The notes: a model not told the origin generated them from the letters alone. A DNA stretch of 38,394 bases from an uncultured Lentisphaerota bacterium (GCA_903872565.1 CAIQLG010000279.1:1-38394); one strand, 5' to 3'. Shown: positions 1 to 8,959, numbered from the stretch's first letter. Numbers and translations are program-made.

Positions 1-26
1 GAAAATAATGCATTCATAATTTTCAA

Positions 27-140
27 AATGCCTTTTTTTATTTCCATTCCAATTCCATGCGTCTTTGCCTTTTCTTAACCCAAAACCAATAATCCACTAA
101 TCCGAAAATCCATCAATCCGTCATCCTGTGGGATGACTAT
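27..140 (-). repeat. Dispersed repeat, copy 1 (inverted relative to copy 2)
   Basis: About 114 bp that match the reverse complement of 2980-3094 with only a handful of differences by hand alignment. It combines an A/T-rich end, a run of TGGATT-like units and a terminal dyad, GTCATCC-TGTG-GGATGAC (120-137). It has no coding content of its own. It looks like a dispersed intergenic repeat, and together with copy 2 it brackets 141-2979. Confidence 0.8.
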
Positions 141-144
141 GTGG

Positions 145-800
145 AAAATCAATACCAGGTCAGCCGTCCTGAGTGGCTTCCTCCTTGCTTCATCGCAACT
201 CAATACCCATCTTCCCTGTAGTTTACCGTGCCGTCAGGTTCTGTTGCCGGAATTGATGTCTTCATGTCGATCTGGCCAAACGAATCCCCAATCCGTATTG
301 GATTCCCATCACTATCCAAGATTCGATTTCCATATACTCAGGTTCATTGAAGCGCTCTCCTCCCTGGTAAGAAGCACGAGGATCTTTGACCGGGACGGGA
401 TCTACCGGCAATCCCCATAGAGCCTTGATGCTCGTTGGGTCATAGCCTGCATAGCTCATGTTTTGGAAGCTGAAGCTTTCCGAGTGCCACCGCATGGCTG
501 CCCGGATCATTTCGCAATAAGTTTTCGTACCGTCTTCATAGGGGCCATAGACCTTCGGATTAGGATTATAAACAGGATCAGCAGGCTCGGTGTATATTTT
601 TCCTGAAGCGCTGGGGCCCCATACGAAAGTCGAAGACGAACTGGTCCGCTTCGCCTTTTGCGTTGCCCACCTCTACGAAGATGCTCATCATCTGCTGTGC
701 CCGGCGTACGGGAGGGATCATTGACCCCAGAAAAGTGATCCGCATCTCACTTGGATCGAGCGGCGTGCTTGGGTCGAATCGGGGCAGATATCTGAAGGTG
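145..800 (-). pseudogene. Metallo-beta-lactamase-fold hydrolase remnant, active site deleted
   Basis: On the minus strand from ~800 downward one frame reads RYLPRFDPSTPLDP...MRITFLGSMIPPVRRAQQMM...DQFVFDF, the start of a metallo-beta-lactamase-fold domain. It then shifts frame near 620 into SASGKIYTEPADPVYNPNP and on through RWHSESFSFQNMSYAGY. The stretch that should carry the HxHxDH metal site is absent, so an out-of-frame internal deletion joined the two parts. A second shift near 300 moves the frame to LDSDGNPIRIGDSFGQID, which runs on to about 160. The 5' end stops at a dispersed repeat (796-855), with no start codon or upstream part visible. The family call rests on recalled resemblance to MBL-fold proteins; the disruption is read directly. 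Confidence 0.6.
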
Positions 801-855
801 GAATTTTAAGAGATTATTATTCTCGGCGGATCAGGAATTCTGAATTTGCGGGGGT
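796..855. repeat. Dispersed repeat B, copy 1
   Basis: Begins AGGTGGAATTTTAAGA and aligns over about 60 bp with 13862-13922 at roughly three-quarters identity by eye, including the shared blocks ATTATTATT, GGATCA and CTGAATTT. It overlaps the 3' end of the membrane-protein gene and the truncated 5' edge of the MBL pseudogene. It could be the end of a mobile element or a conserved intergenic repeat. Confidence 0.5.
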
Positions 856-1415
856 ATCTTTTGCACACGGTGGCGATGCAGATATTTTGTATAGGCGCTG
901 GTATAGACAATACCGCCGAGAAGCATGCTGTAATTGAACACGGTGAAATACCATCCCTGGATTTCATGATGATTGTAGAAGTCCACAATGCTGGATGCCA
1001 GATTGAGCAGAAACACCAGTGACCAGACAGAAGTAGTCGTGTAACAGGCGCGCACAAATGCCGCAGTTTCCCAGATTTCCCGGGGTGCTTCATCACGGGC
1101 ATAATCCTCGGTGAAAGGTTTGCCAAACATCATTCCTAAGAATGCAGTGGAGAAGAGGGTGCTGTTGGCAAGGATTGCCAGATGACTGATGAACCACATG
1201 TTCTTGAGGCCGACAACAAGGATAATGGCCGCGCCGAAGAAAAGATAACCCGCCCAGAGCACAGCGCCGCGGTGAAGTCCGGTAAGTGCCATCACCACGA
1301 CAAGAACTGCGGCGACAATCAGAGCGATGTCCAGCCGCAGAAGTGAATGCCCGGACAGAACCAGGAACGCAATCCACGGAGCAAACGACAGCAATAATTT
1401 GACAATCTGTTTCAT
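831..1415 (-). CDS. Small integral membrane protein, unknown function
   Basis: A 194-residue, strongly hydrophobic protein. The N-terminal half carries about four predicted membrane helices (around residues 5-22, 27-45, 50-68 and 75-97), with further segments near 125-145 and 158-175. A short charged loop (EDYARDEAPREIW) lies between the halves, and the C-terminus is basic (YLHRHRVQK). I recognise no catalytic motif and do not assign a family. The start is the ATG at 1415; no convincing ribosome binding site precedes it. The overlapping minus-strand ORFs are shadows. The stop codon lies inside dispersed repeat B, so the last residues (PPQIQNS) may be repeat-derived and the natural C-terminus may have been altered. 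Confidence 0.65.
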   Translation of the reverse strand: MKQIVKLLLSFAPWIAFLVLSGHSLLRLDIALIVAAVLVVVMALTGLHRGAVLWAGYLFFGAAIILVVGLKNMWFISHLAILANSTLFSTAFLGMMFGKPFTEDYARDEAPREIWETAAFVRACYTTTSVWSLVFLLNLASSIVDFYNHHEIQGWYFTVFNYSMLLGGIVYTSAYTKYLHRHRVQKIPPQIQNS

Positions 1416-1723
1416 GTGACACTGATGAATTATGATTTTAATGTTTGCATATTAATAACCGGAGACGGAATGTAAATCAAGAGCGACAGAGCAAAAAAAC
1501 ACTGTTATATGGTTTTCAACTCAGGCGCCGGCAAGGGGCCTCCACGTCCGTGCCTGAGTTCAGTACTCCAGTCGCTTTTGAACCCGCCAGAAACAAATGC
1601 CACAATATTTTCGTTGAGCATTTCAATAATCGTTTCTGTTTTTGCTAGTTTCCCTTGAAAAAATCATAATAAATATTATACTGCTTCTTTACCTTTAAAA
1701 GATAACACGGGTGTAGACTGTTT
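1416..1723. other. Intergenic region
   Basis: About 308 bp between the minus-strand membrane protein and the plus-strand anchored protein. The 67-codon ORF at 1445-1648 has no ribosome binding site or recognisable product and is judged spurious. The only supported element is the promoter at 1655-1682. Confidence 0.5.
1655..1682 (+). promoter_or_regulatory. Sigma70-type promoter
   Basis: TTGAAA (1655-1660), a 16-bp A/T-rich spacer and TATACT (1677-1682), about 40 bp before the GTG start of the anchored protein at 1724. It fits the -35/-10 consensus well and would drive the two-gene unit with the response regulator. Confidence 0.55.
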
Positions 1724-2419
1724 GTGGAGACAAAAAGAATAATATTGAATATTATCTATACGGCGATACTCATGCTGATTGCCGCTGGAATGATTTTCAC
1801 TATAATGAAAAACAAACCGGACAAGGCGAAGTCAGAGAATCTGACCAGCACTGAGATTGACAACTATTTCAACTCCTATGTTGAAAAAAGGAAAATAGTC
1901 CAGCAGCTGGTACTTGTCGAACAGAGGGTGAATGAAATTGAGGTAAGGGAATACTCGTTCAAGCTGAAGAACAAGTCTGTCAGCAACGCAGTGCTCGAGA
2001 TACGTGCTCCTGTGACCTACAACTACTATCTTGATTTCAAGGACGACTGGTCTTTCCTTTTTGTCAATGGAGTGCTTAGGATAGTGGCGCCAGAGATAAA
2101 AGTTAAGGAGCCCGCCATTGACACCCGTGCCATGAAAACAAACATCATGGGGGGGTATATGATCCTTGACGAGGCGGGCAAGATGGAGGAGTTCAAGACT
2201 GAATTCTATGACATCCTGAAGACCCGGGCCGCCAGTCCGGATTATATTGCGAACATCGTCGAAGATGCAAGGCTGAGCCTCGCAATTTTCATAGATACAT
2301 GGGTGAAGTCCGAACTTCGTGGTCTAAACAGCCAGCCAGTCAACAGTATACTGATAAAATTCAAGAACGAGGAGAAATTCCCACTCCTTGGATTTTCCGT
2401 CGCAACAGGAAAGCTTTAA
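1724..2419 (+). CDS. Membrane-anchored protein, unknown function
   Basis: A 231-residue protein starting at GTG. It has one N-terminal membrane segment (about residues 8-27, ILNIIYTAILMLIAAGMIF) followed by a charged, apparently extracytoplasmic domain without Cys motifs. The pattern is that of a bitopic anchor. I do not recognise the soluble domain, which has alternating strand-like stretches (LEIRAPVTYNYYLDF, WSFLFVNGVLRIVAPE) and a helical C-terminal half. The gene is followed after 16 bp by a stand-alone receiver, so the two are probably co-transcribed from the promoter at 1655-1682. A role in a signalling pathway is possible from context only. Confidence 0.7.
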   Translation: METKRIILNIIYTAILMLIAAGMIFTIMKNKPDKAKSENLTSTEIDNYFNSYVEKRKIVQQLVLVEQRVNEIEVREYSFKLKNKSVSNAVLEIRAPVTYNYYLDFKDDWSFLFVNGVLRIVAPEIKVKEPAIDTRAMKTNIMGGYMILDEAGKMEEFKTEFYDILKTRAASPDYIANIVEDARLSLAIFIDTWVKSELRGLNSQPVNSILIKFKNEEKFPLLGFSVATGKL

Positions 2420-2435
2420 ATTCCCAAGGTTTTTC

Positions 2436-2834
2436 ATGTCGAAACATAAAATTCTTGTAATTGACGATGACTATTCACTTCTTAGGCTCGTTCAGATAGT
2501 ACTTGGTAGAAGCGGATATGATGCTTCTGCCGTGCTCTCCCCGGAGGAGGGGAGGAACCAGATTCACAAGAAAGTCCCGTTTTCGGCCATCGTCCTTGAT
2601 CTTATGATGCCGAAGGAAAGCGGATTTGATTTTCTCAAATGGAAGGATGCCCAGGACGAGGCGATAAAAAGTCTGCCAGTCATAATAGTGACTGCTAAGA
2701 ATCTAAATCAGGAGGAAGTCGAGTTCCTGAATGCGCGCGCCAGAAAAATAATAACCAAGGGGATGAACTATGCCGAGAACGTGGCCAAGGAAGTCAAAGA
2801 CATCCTCACGGATACTGAAGAAAAACTTCCATAG
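2436..2834 (+). CDS. Stand-alone CheY-like response regulator receiver
   Basis: A single receiver domain of 132 residues with no output domain. It shows the acidic pocket (ILVIDDDYS), the phospho-acceptor Asp in IVLDLMMPKESG, the conserved Thr in IIVTAKN and the Lys in IITKGMNY. The ORF track begins at 2388, but that would put an odd MDFPSQQ extension inside the previous gene. The ATG at 2436 has AAGG about 6-7 bases upstream and starts directly at the canonical MSKHKILVIDDD, so it is chosen. No histidine kinase is adjacent; the phosphodonor is unknown. The upstream partner is the membrane-anchored protein. Confidence 0.88.
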   Translation: MSKHKILVIDDDYSLLRLVQIVLGRSGYDASAVLSPEEGRNQIHKKVPFSAIVLDLMMPKESGFDFLKWKDAQDEAIKSLPVIIVTAKNLNQEEVEFLNARARKIITKGMNYAENVAKEVKDILTDTEEKLP

Positions 2835-3292
2835 TTCAGGATTTTATCAGTATTTCAGGGAATTTTCACCTCCTTTAACGCTCTAAAGAAAAACTTTAAG
2901 GCTTTTGCTGCTTCACTTTTGTATTTTGACATGTCCTGTGTTATGGTAGGAGCCGTGGCTTGTTCTTGACCCACAAGCCATAGTCATCCCGCAGGATGAC
3001 GGATTGATGGATTTTTGGATTGGTGGATTATTGGTTTTGAGTTAAGAAAAGGCAAAGATGCATGGAATTAGAATGGAAATAAAAAAAGGCATTATCTTTA
3101 GTGTCAGAGTGTAATCGTTATTTTTTTAGGAAAATAACTGTGTCAGGGTGTCAGAGAAAAAACTTTGACTCTTTGATACAATGACACATTGACACTACTG
3201 CCAGTCTTGATTTGCAACAATCCAGCAATCCATTTATCCAATAATCCATGGGACGATACTGTGACCAAGCATAACGAAAATTAGATGTATTA
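2835..3292. other. Repeat-rich intergenic region
   Basis: A gene-free stretch of about 460 bp. It holds a dyad TGGCTTGT/ACAAGCCA with a 9-nt loop (2956-2980), copy 2 of dispersed repeat A (2980-3094), repeated GTGTCAG words (around 3101-3150), and a run of TGGATT-like heptad units on the minus strand (3213-3250). The short minus ORFs at 3151-3419 translate this repeat and are not credited as genes. Confidence 0.6.
2980..3094 (+). repeat. Dispersed repeat, copy 2
   Basis: About 115 bp, near-identical to the reverse complement of 27-140. It opens with the dyad GTCATCC-CGCA-GGATGAC (2983-3000), continues with TGGATT-like units and ends in an A-rich run. An 8-bp stem hairpin (2956-2980) abuts it directly. 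Confidence 0.8.
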
Positions 3293-6200
3293 ATGAGAAC
3301 ATTTTGTGTAAATTGTGGAAAGACCGAGGACATCCGTAAGGATGCAAAGGGTAACAATGTCTGTGCGGGATGCGGCAGGCAAGTGGAAACGTCTTCCGCG
3401 AATCTCTCTGCTGGAACACTTATAAACGGATTCCTCCTGGAGAGTAAGATAGGGCAGGGGGGGATGGGAGTGGTCTACAAGGCCAAGCAGCTCAATCTTG
3501 AACGGTTTGTCGCACTCAAAATACTTTCCGATGAATTGGCCAAGGATGCCGACTTCGTCGAAAGATTCTTCAGAGAGGCGCGTGCAGCAGCAAGCCTTAG
3601 CCACCCAAACATAGTCCAGGTTTATGATGCCGGAAGCGCAGAAGGTGGGATATATTATTTTGCCATGGAACTGATAGAGGGGGAAACTCTTGAGACCAAA
3701 ATATTCCGGGACGGGGTCATCTCTCCGAAGGATGCACTGAACATATCGCTTAAAATAGCGCAGGCTCTCGAATATGCCTGGGACAAGCAGAAACTTTCGC
3801 ACGGGGACATAAAGCCGGAAAACATAATGTTGAACAGCAGTGGCGGTGTCAAGCTGGCTGATCTGGGACTCGCGAAAACGCAGCACGAAGACAAGGCATT
3901 GAAAGATGGCGGCATAATGGCAACTCCATTGTATGCTCCACCCGAACTCATAGCGGGGGACACCTACAGGATTGATTTCAAGTCTGACATGTATTCCTTC
4001 GGCGCGACCTTGTACAACATGCTTGCCGGCACCCCTCCTTTCAATGATCCCAGCACGGAAGTCGTCCTCAAGAAACACCTCAACGAAAGGCCGAAACCGC
4101 TCTCTGAATTCAACTTGGAACTCAATCCCGCGATCACTAAAATTGTTGACAGCCTGCTTATGAAAAATCCCGAGGACAGACCCTCATCCTGGAAGGAAGT
4201 CATCAAGTCCATCGAGAAGATCCATGATGTCGAGAAGAAGGTATTTCACAAGTCTCACGTGAACATATCTCCGAAGGATATTGAATTCATAAAGAAGCCT
4301 TCGACCGGACCTTACGTCATCAGAGAACCCGTCAGTCAGGGAGCAAAGGTTGTCAAGACTCTTGTCCTTCTGATTGTGTTCCTTTCCGTGTTACTCCTGG
4401 CACTCTACATGGCTAAATTGAACAAACCCCCTCAACATGGCAACTCTGCGGGAACTTCCAGCGCCTCATCCGCGATGGAAAAAGACTGGAAAAAGTTGAA
4501 AGCCAGAGTCGACTCTTATACCTCTCCGGTGCAGGGGGTTGACGAAATAGATGAATACAGGGTCAAAAACGACAAGAAACTCTCGGTTGAGCTTCAGACT
4601 GACATTATGAACAAGAGAAACGAACTTCTGAAAAGGAAGGAGATGAACAGTAGTCGAGAGCAGATGGTCAAGGATTTCCAATCAAAGGTGCAGTCACTCA
4701 AACAATCTCTCGGGAAGGATTTGTCGAAGGAAAAGGATGAGGATCTCAACAAGCTTGTCGTGACGATCGAAGGCGTTTTCGTTGGAATCAGCAAGAATCG
4801 CGGTATCCTGGTAGTTTCAGCGGCTGACAGCAAATATTTAACCAACAAGTCTCTTGAGATTTCACAGGTGCTTCAAAACAGGAAAAATGACAGCGACAGA
4901 CTTCTTGCGAAAAAAGCTCAAAAGGATGAGGAGGCCAGAAAAGAGGAGCAAAGGCTCATGAAAGAGGAGCAAAGTAAAAAAAGGGCTGAACTCCTGGCGC
5001 AGAACAGGCTTTTGGATCAATACTTTCTGATCCTTTCAGACATTTCAACATCCTCGGACTATAAACCTCTCGTCAAAAATCTTTCGGATTGGGCGGCAAA
5101 ACAAAATCTCCCTCCGGATTACAAGAAAAAGGTTCAGGCACTCGTGGACAACTGTCCTGCCGAGTACCCCACAGACATTTTCATCAGGAACAGTCGATTT
5201 TTCAGTCAGGATATCCCTCTGGCGTTCGAAGATGTCCCCTCGGACTACAAGTTCTGTGAGATTGACGAGAAAAAGGGATTTGTCTTTGAAAATCCGGGAG
5301 GCAAAGTTAAATGGTACATGGCTTGGAACAAGATATCTCCACGGAATTATATTGCATTGATAAAAGCGCTTATCTCAATTCCTGGAACATCCATTACTGA
5401 CAAGGACAAGAAAATGATCATGTCGTACTGCGTGTTGAGGGGGGTGGGCAGTACTGCCCTGGAAGTAATATCCTCGAAGCCGATGTCTCCTGATGATTTG
5501 AAGACATGGTCTGATATCACATCGGATGTCAAGAACATCGCAAAAGAGAAGGAGCTGATACAAAAGTTCTCATCCATGATGACTCTCAGGAGCGAAAACA
5601 AAAACGGGGAGGCGGCACAAGTCTTCCTGGAAATCATGAGTGGAACCGGCGGCACAGTTTTCGGAAAAAGATATGAGACGGAATTTAACCACCTCGCGAC
5701 CGAGTTGAAAAACTTCTCGCCAGCCCTCAACTCACTTAATTTCCTGTTGGAGAGTAAAAAACTGCTTGCTCAACAGAAATATTTGCTCGCCTTAGCCAAT
5801 GCTTCAACCGCAAAATCAAGGATTGGCAATTATCAGGCACTGCCGGATCAGGTCAGAAAAGATATTGACTTCTGTGTGGCTTCGGCGCTCGCCGGGATAT
5901 ATCCTACGCTTGCCATTAGCAATCTTAAGGATATGCCTCCCCCGTTTTCGATGTGGGAGACGGAGAATCCGGCGTTTCAGCTGGCTGCATATCAGAAGAT
6001 GAAAAACTCCGACAGCCTCAAAGATAATCCCAGGGTACTTTCCACTCTGGAAATGTCAGGATACATGTCGGCGGGATCTTGGGAGAACGCATTGGATCTC
6101 TTCGGCTCGGAGGCTTTGGATGTGGATTCAATAGCAAAACTGGAATCAAGGCTTGGCCCGTGGACCAGTTCATTCCTTTTCGCAGACGGTCTTTTGCTGC

Positions 6201-7237
6201 TGAGATACAAGGAGGACAAACCTGAATTAGCAAACGTGCTCGACCAGATATTCCAGTCAATTCATCTGTCCGGCAATAAATTCACAAACACGATCATGTC
6301 ATTGGAATATGCATTGATGCTCAGAGAATATGGCAGAATCCTTGGCGCGGGCTTGAATTTCTCGGACGACGAAAATTTCAGAATTCATCTTATGAGGCTT
6401 CTTGCGCATCTCAATATTTCAAGGGAACCTGTTTCCAGAGAGTTCTCAGAAGAACTCAGGAAGATGAAAGGGGAATTCGAGAAGGACAACTCTTTTGCCG
6501 TGGACATGGAGTTTGTTTCGATTATTGATTCTCTGAATAATGGGTTTAGGGAATTTTCAGATGATCAGATCTCAACCTTCAACTCAGACAAGATCAAATT
6601 CAAGTGTTTATGCTCGAGGATTCTTCTGACTGCTGTCGCAAAGAAATTTGCTGTAGCCGATGGAGTTGACCCCCTCCTGAAATTTTCTGGTGCCGTCCTC
6701 TCCGCAGCCCAGAAAAATATAGGAAACAATCTGGCGGCAAGGACATTGCACCTCCAGTGCACCGCCATAAAGATAGCCATTGCCCAGGATGCTCCGTCCA
6801 TGCTCGTGGAGGTCAACAGTTTTCTTGACAATCCCAGCATAGGAGCGATAAGCCTCTACCCCAAGTTCAAAATATTGCAGACTGCACTCATGATCGCTTC
6901 CGGCGAACTTCAAAAGAATGACGACACACTCCGCAACCTCAAAAACTTCATTGACGCTGCAGGAATGAGTTCCGGAGACGAAAAGAAAATTGTTGAAGCC
7001 ATAGGATCGGGCACATACGACAAGCTTTCCAGAGAATTTATGGATGCGGGAAAATGCGAGGATGCCGCGTGGGCCGCAATATGCGGCAGCCTTGCAAATA
7101 TGCGGGAAAGGGATAAAGCTAAGGCCTTGTTGGATGAACTACTTGGAAAAGACAGGACAATTGGGAAGAAAGTACCTCTTGAGTGGCACGAGATTCTACT
7201 CATGAAATCGATCAGTAAAAAAATATTCAAATTCTAA
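3293..7237 (+). CDS. Zinc-ribbon Hanks-type Ser/Thr kinase with large extracytoplasmic region
   Basis: A 1314-residue protein. Residues 1-30 form a zinc ribbon (Cys5, Cys8, Cys24, Cys27). The kinase domain (about 47-310) has the glycine loop IGQGGMGVVY, Lys76 in VALKIL, the catalytic loop HGDIKPEN (Asp172), a DLG metal motif (Asp190) and APPELI. HGD in place of HRD makes it a non-RD kinase; the required Asp, Lys and Asn are present, so activity is expected. A single membrane segment lies at about 353-374. Beyond it is a coiled-coil stretch rich in Lys/Glu (about 540-575) and a long, helical, solenoid-like region to the end. This is the pattern of a transmembrane receptor kinase. The gene ends 2 bp before the next start, which indicates translational coupling to the NtrC-like regulator. 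The start is set by the cysteine ribbon; no clear SD is seen. Confidence 0.9.
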   Translation: MRTFCVNCGKTEDIRKDAKGNNVCAGCGRQVETSSANLSAGTLINGFLLESKIGQGGMGVVYKAKQLNLERFVALKILSDELAKDADFVERFFREARAAASLSHPNIVQVYDAGSAEGGIYYFAMELIEGETLETKIFRDGVISPKDALNISLKIAQALEYAWDKQKLSHGDIKPENIMLNSSGGVKLADLGLAKTQHEDKALKDGGIMATPLYAPPELIAGDTYRIDFKSDMYSFGATLYNMLAGTPPFNDPSTEVVLKKHLNERPKPLSEFNLELNPAITKIVDSLLMKNPEDRPSSWKEVIKSIEKIHDVEKKVFHKSHVNISPKDIEFIKKPSTGPYVIREPVSQGAKVVKTLVLLIVFLSVLLLALYMAKLNKPPQHGNSAGTSSASSAMEKDWKKLKARVDSYTSPVQGVDEIDEYRVKNDKKLSVELQTDIMNKRNELLKRKEMNSSREQMVKDFQSKVQSLKQSLGKDLSKEKDEDLNKLVVTIEGVFVGISKNRGILVVSAADSKYLTNKSLEISQVLQNRKNDSDRLLAKKAQKDEEARKEEQRLMKEEQSKKRAELLAQNRLLDQYFLILSDISTSSDYKPLVKNLSDWAAKQNLPPDYKKKVQALVDNCPAEYPTDIFIRNSRFFSQDIPLAFEDVPSDYKFCEIDEKKGFVFENPGGKVKWYMAWNKISPRNYIALIKALISIPGTSITDKDKKMIMSYCVLRGVGSTALEVISSKPMSPDDLKTWSDITSDVKNIAKEKELIQKFSSMMTLRSENKNGEAAQVFLEIMSGTGGTVFGKRYETEFNHLATELKNFSPALNSLNFLLESKKLLAQQKYLLALANASTAKSRIGNYQALPDQVRKDIDFCVASALAGIYPTLAISNLKDMPPPFSMWETENPAFQLAAYQKMKNSDSLKDNPRVLSTLEMSGYMSAGSWENALDLFGSEALDVDSIAKLESRLGPWTSSFLFADGLLLLRYKEDKPELANVLDQIFQSIHLSGNKFTNTIMSLEYALMLREYGRILGAGLNFSDDENFRIHLMRLLAHLNISREPVSREFSEELRKMKGEFEKDNSFAVDMEFVSIIDSLNNGFREFSDDQISTFNSDKIKFKCLCSRILLTAVAKKFAVADGVDPLLKFSGAVLSAAQKNIGNNLAARTLHLQCTAIKIAIAQDAPSMLVEVNSFLDNPSIGAISLYPKFKILQTALMIASGELQKNDDTLRNLKNFIDAAGMSSGDEKKIVEAIGSGTYDKLSREFMDAGKCEDAAWAAICGSLANMRERDKAKALLDELLGKDRTIGKKVPLEWHEILLMKSISKKIFKF

Positions 7238-7239
7238 AT

Positions 7240-8439
7240 ATGCGTAAAATACTCATTGTTGACGACGAACTTAGCATCATAGAGGTGCTGAAAAGACTTC
7301 TTGCAAAAGAGGGATATGTGCTCGTGACATCCCTCGACGGAAACGATGCACGAAACAAACTGAAGGAAGAGGTCTTTGATCTTATGATCACCGATGTCAG
7401 GCTGCCCGGCGTGGACGGGCTCACCCTTCTCAAGGAGGCAAGACAGCTCCAGTCGCATCTCGCTGTCATCATGATGACAGCCTATGCCGATGTGGACAAT
7501 GCAGTTCTTGCAATGAAGAACGGAGCCTTCGACTATATAACAAAGCCATTCAAGTTCGATGAGATACTCCTTACCGTCCAAAGAGCTCTTTCCTACGAGG
7601 AGGCTCTAGCGGAAAACGAGATGCTCAGATCACGGCTGACAACCAAGTTCCACTTTAATCTTATTGTCGGAGACAGCGACCCGATGGTGCAGGTCTACAG
7701 GATGATCGAAAAAGTCGCGAAGACGAACAGCACGGTCCTGATAACTGGAGAAAGCGGCACGGGAAAAGAGCTCGTAGCCAAAGGCATACACAACTCCAGC
7801 CCGAGGCATTCGCATCCTTTCATCACACTCAACTGCGCCGCAATGCCGGACGCCTTGCTGGAATCTGAGCTCTTCGGCTATGTAAAAGGAGCCTTCACTG
7901 GCGCCACACAAGACAGGAAGGGGCTTTTTGAGACAGCCGACAAGGGTACGCTTCTCTTGGACGAGATTAGCACGATGCCGGTGAACATGCAGAGCAAACT
8001 TCTTAGAGTTCTCCAGGAGAAGGAGATAAGAAGGGTAGGGGGGACTTCAAGCATTCCCGTGAATACAAGGATCATTGCCGCCACCAACGAGAATCTCGAA
8101 AAGAAAATCCGCGGAGGTAAGTTCAGGGAGGATCTCTACTACAGGCTAAGCGTCATCCCTCTCGAAATTCCCCCGCTCAGGAACAGGAGAGAGGATATAC
8201 CTCTGCTCGTCAGCCACTTCCTGGACCTCTTCAAAAAGGAGAATTCAAGGAGTGTGGACATATCCTCGCAGGTTGTGGAGTCCCTCAAGGAATATTCATG
8301 GCCAGGCAATGTCAGGGAACTGGAAAACATCTTGAAACGGCTCGCAACACTCTGCGAAAATAATATAATAAGAATCGAGGATCTGCCTCCTGCAATCATG
8401 AAAAAAAAGAAAGGTGTTAAACATGTCAAAAATTTCTAA
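7240..8439 (+). CDS. NtrC-family sigma54 activator lacking the C-terminal HTH
   Basis: A 399-residue regulator. The receiver (1-120) has the acidic pair in ILIVDDE, phospho-acceptor Asp52 (MITDVRLPG) and Lys in TKPF. The AAA+ domain (about 140-370) has Walker A GESGTGKE, the sigma54-contacting GAFTGA loop, Walker B TLLLDE and FREDLYYRL. The protein ends soon after the AAA+ lid (WPGNVRELENIL) with a short basic tail, MKKKKGVKHVKNF. The Fis-type HTH found in ordinary NtrC proteins (about 440-480 residues) is missing. It should still remodel sigma54 holoenzyme but would have to act without its own DNA site, as reported for Helicobacter FlgR. The next gene overlaps its 3' end, so the truncation looks established, not like an assembly break. 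Confidence 0.9.
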   Translation: MRKILIVDDELSIIEVLKRLLAKEGYVLVTSLDGNDARNKLKEEVFDLMITDVRLPGVDGLTLLKEARQLQSHLAVIMMTAYADVDNAVLAMKNGAFDYITKPFKFDEILLTVQRALSYEEALAENEMLRSRLTTKFHFNLIVGDSDPMVQVYRMIEKVAKTNSTVLITGESGTGKELVAKGIHNSSPRHSHPFITLNCAAMPDALLESELFGYVKGAFTGATQDRKGLFETADKGTLLLDEISTMPVNMQSKLLRVLQEKEIRRVGGTSSIPVNTRIIAATNENLEKKIRGGKFREDLYYRLSVIPLEIPPLRNRREDIPLLVSHFLDLFKKENSRSVDISSQVVESLKEYSWPGNVRELENILKRLATLCENNIIRIEDLPPAIMKKKKGVKHVKNF

Positions 8440-8959
8440 ATGTCTCTCGCTGTGCCTCACATTCCTTCTTGCGGCTATTGCAATCTCCGCCTTCATTATG
8501 GGCTGCGAAACGATGGACAAATATTCATACAAGCCGGAATTCCAATTGACCGTAAACGAGATTGTGAAATACCCCAGGGCGTCTAGCATCGAAAAGGAGA
8601 TTTCCACAATTTCCGGAGAAAAAATATGGATTAATGTGAATCCATTATTACACTCAAGCGAGATTAAAAAAATTCAGATCTCCCCAATAGACAGGGAGGA
8701 GACGACCTTTGATCTCATCTTGACCCTTGACCATCATGGCAGGCTCATCTGGATGCAGTTGAGCAACCAGTACTCGAACAGCAGGCTTGCATTTGTAATT
8801 GACGGTATATGCTACAAGACTTTTACCCCTGAACAAATGATCATCAACAAGGATGATGAGCCGATCGTGAGAATAAAGGGCCCCCTGGATAAGACCATCG
8901 CGGAAAAACTTGCCGAATACTCAGAAAAAAACTACGGATTCTACCACAAGGAGAAATAA
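8423..8959 (+). CDS. Putative lipoprotein, unknown function
   Basis: A 178-residue protein with a lipoprotein signal: a basic start (MSKISKC), a hydrophobic core (LTFLLAAIAISAF) and a lipobox IMGC before Glu-Thr. After lipidation the mature part is a small soluble domain with strand-like repeats (FDLILTLDHHG, LAFVIDGICY). I do not recognise its family. The ORF track starts at a GTG at 8414, but the ATG at 8423 has AAAGG at a suitable distance, so it is preferred. It overlaps the preceding regulator by 17 bp, indicating translational coupling within the kinase operon. Confidence 0.75.
   Translation: MSKISKCLSLCLTFLLAAIAISAFIMGCETMDKYSYKPEFQLTVNEIVKYPRASSIEKEISTISGEKIWINVNPLLHSSEIKKIQISPIDREETTFDLILTLDHHGRLIWMQLSNQYSNSRLAFVIDGICYKTFTPEQMIINKDDEPIVRIKGPLDKTIAEKLAEYSEKNYGFYHKEK

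Noticed and set aside
133-420. 95-codon plus-strand ORF
   Set aside because: Antisense to the MBL pseudogene and beginning in a repeat; a shadow.
1445-1648. 67-codon plus-strand ORF
   Set aside because: No SD, no recognisable product, and it ends just before the promoter of the next gene; judged chance.
3151-3419. Minus-strand ORFs before the kinase
   Set aside because: They translate the TGGATT-like heptad repeat (WINGLLDCC) and run into the kinase gene; not genes.
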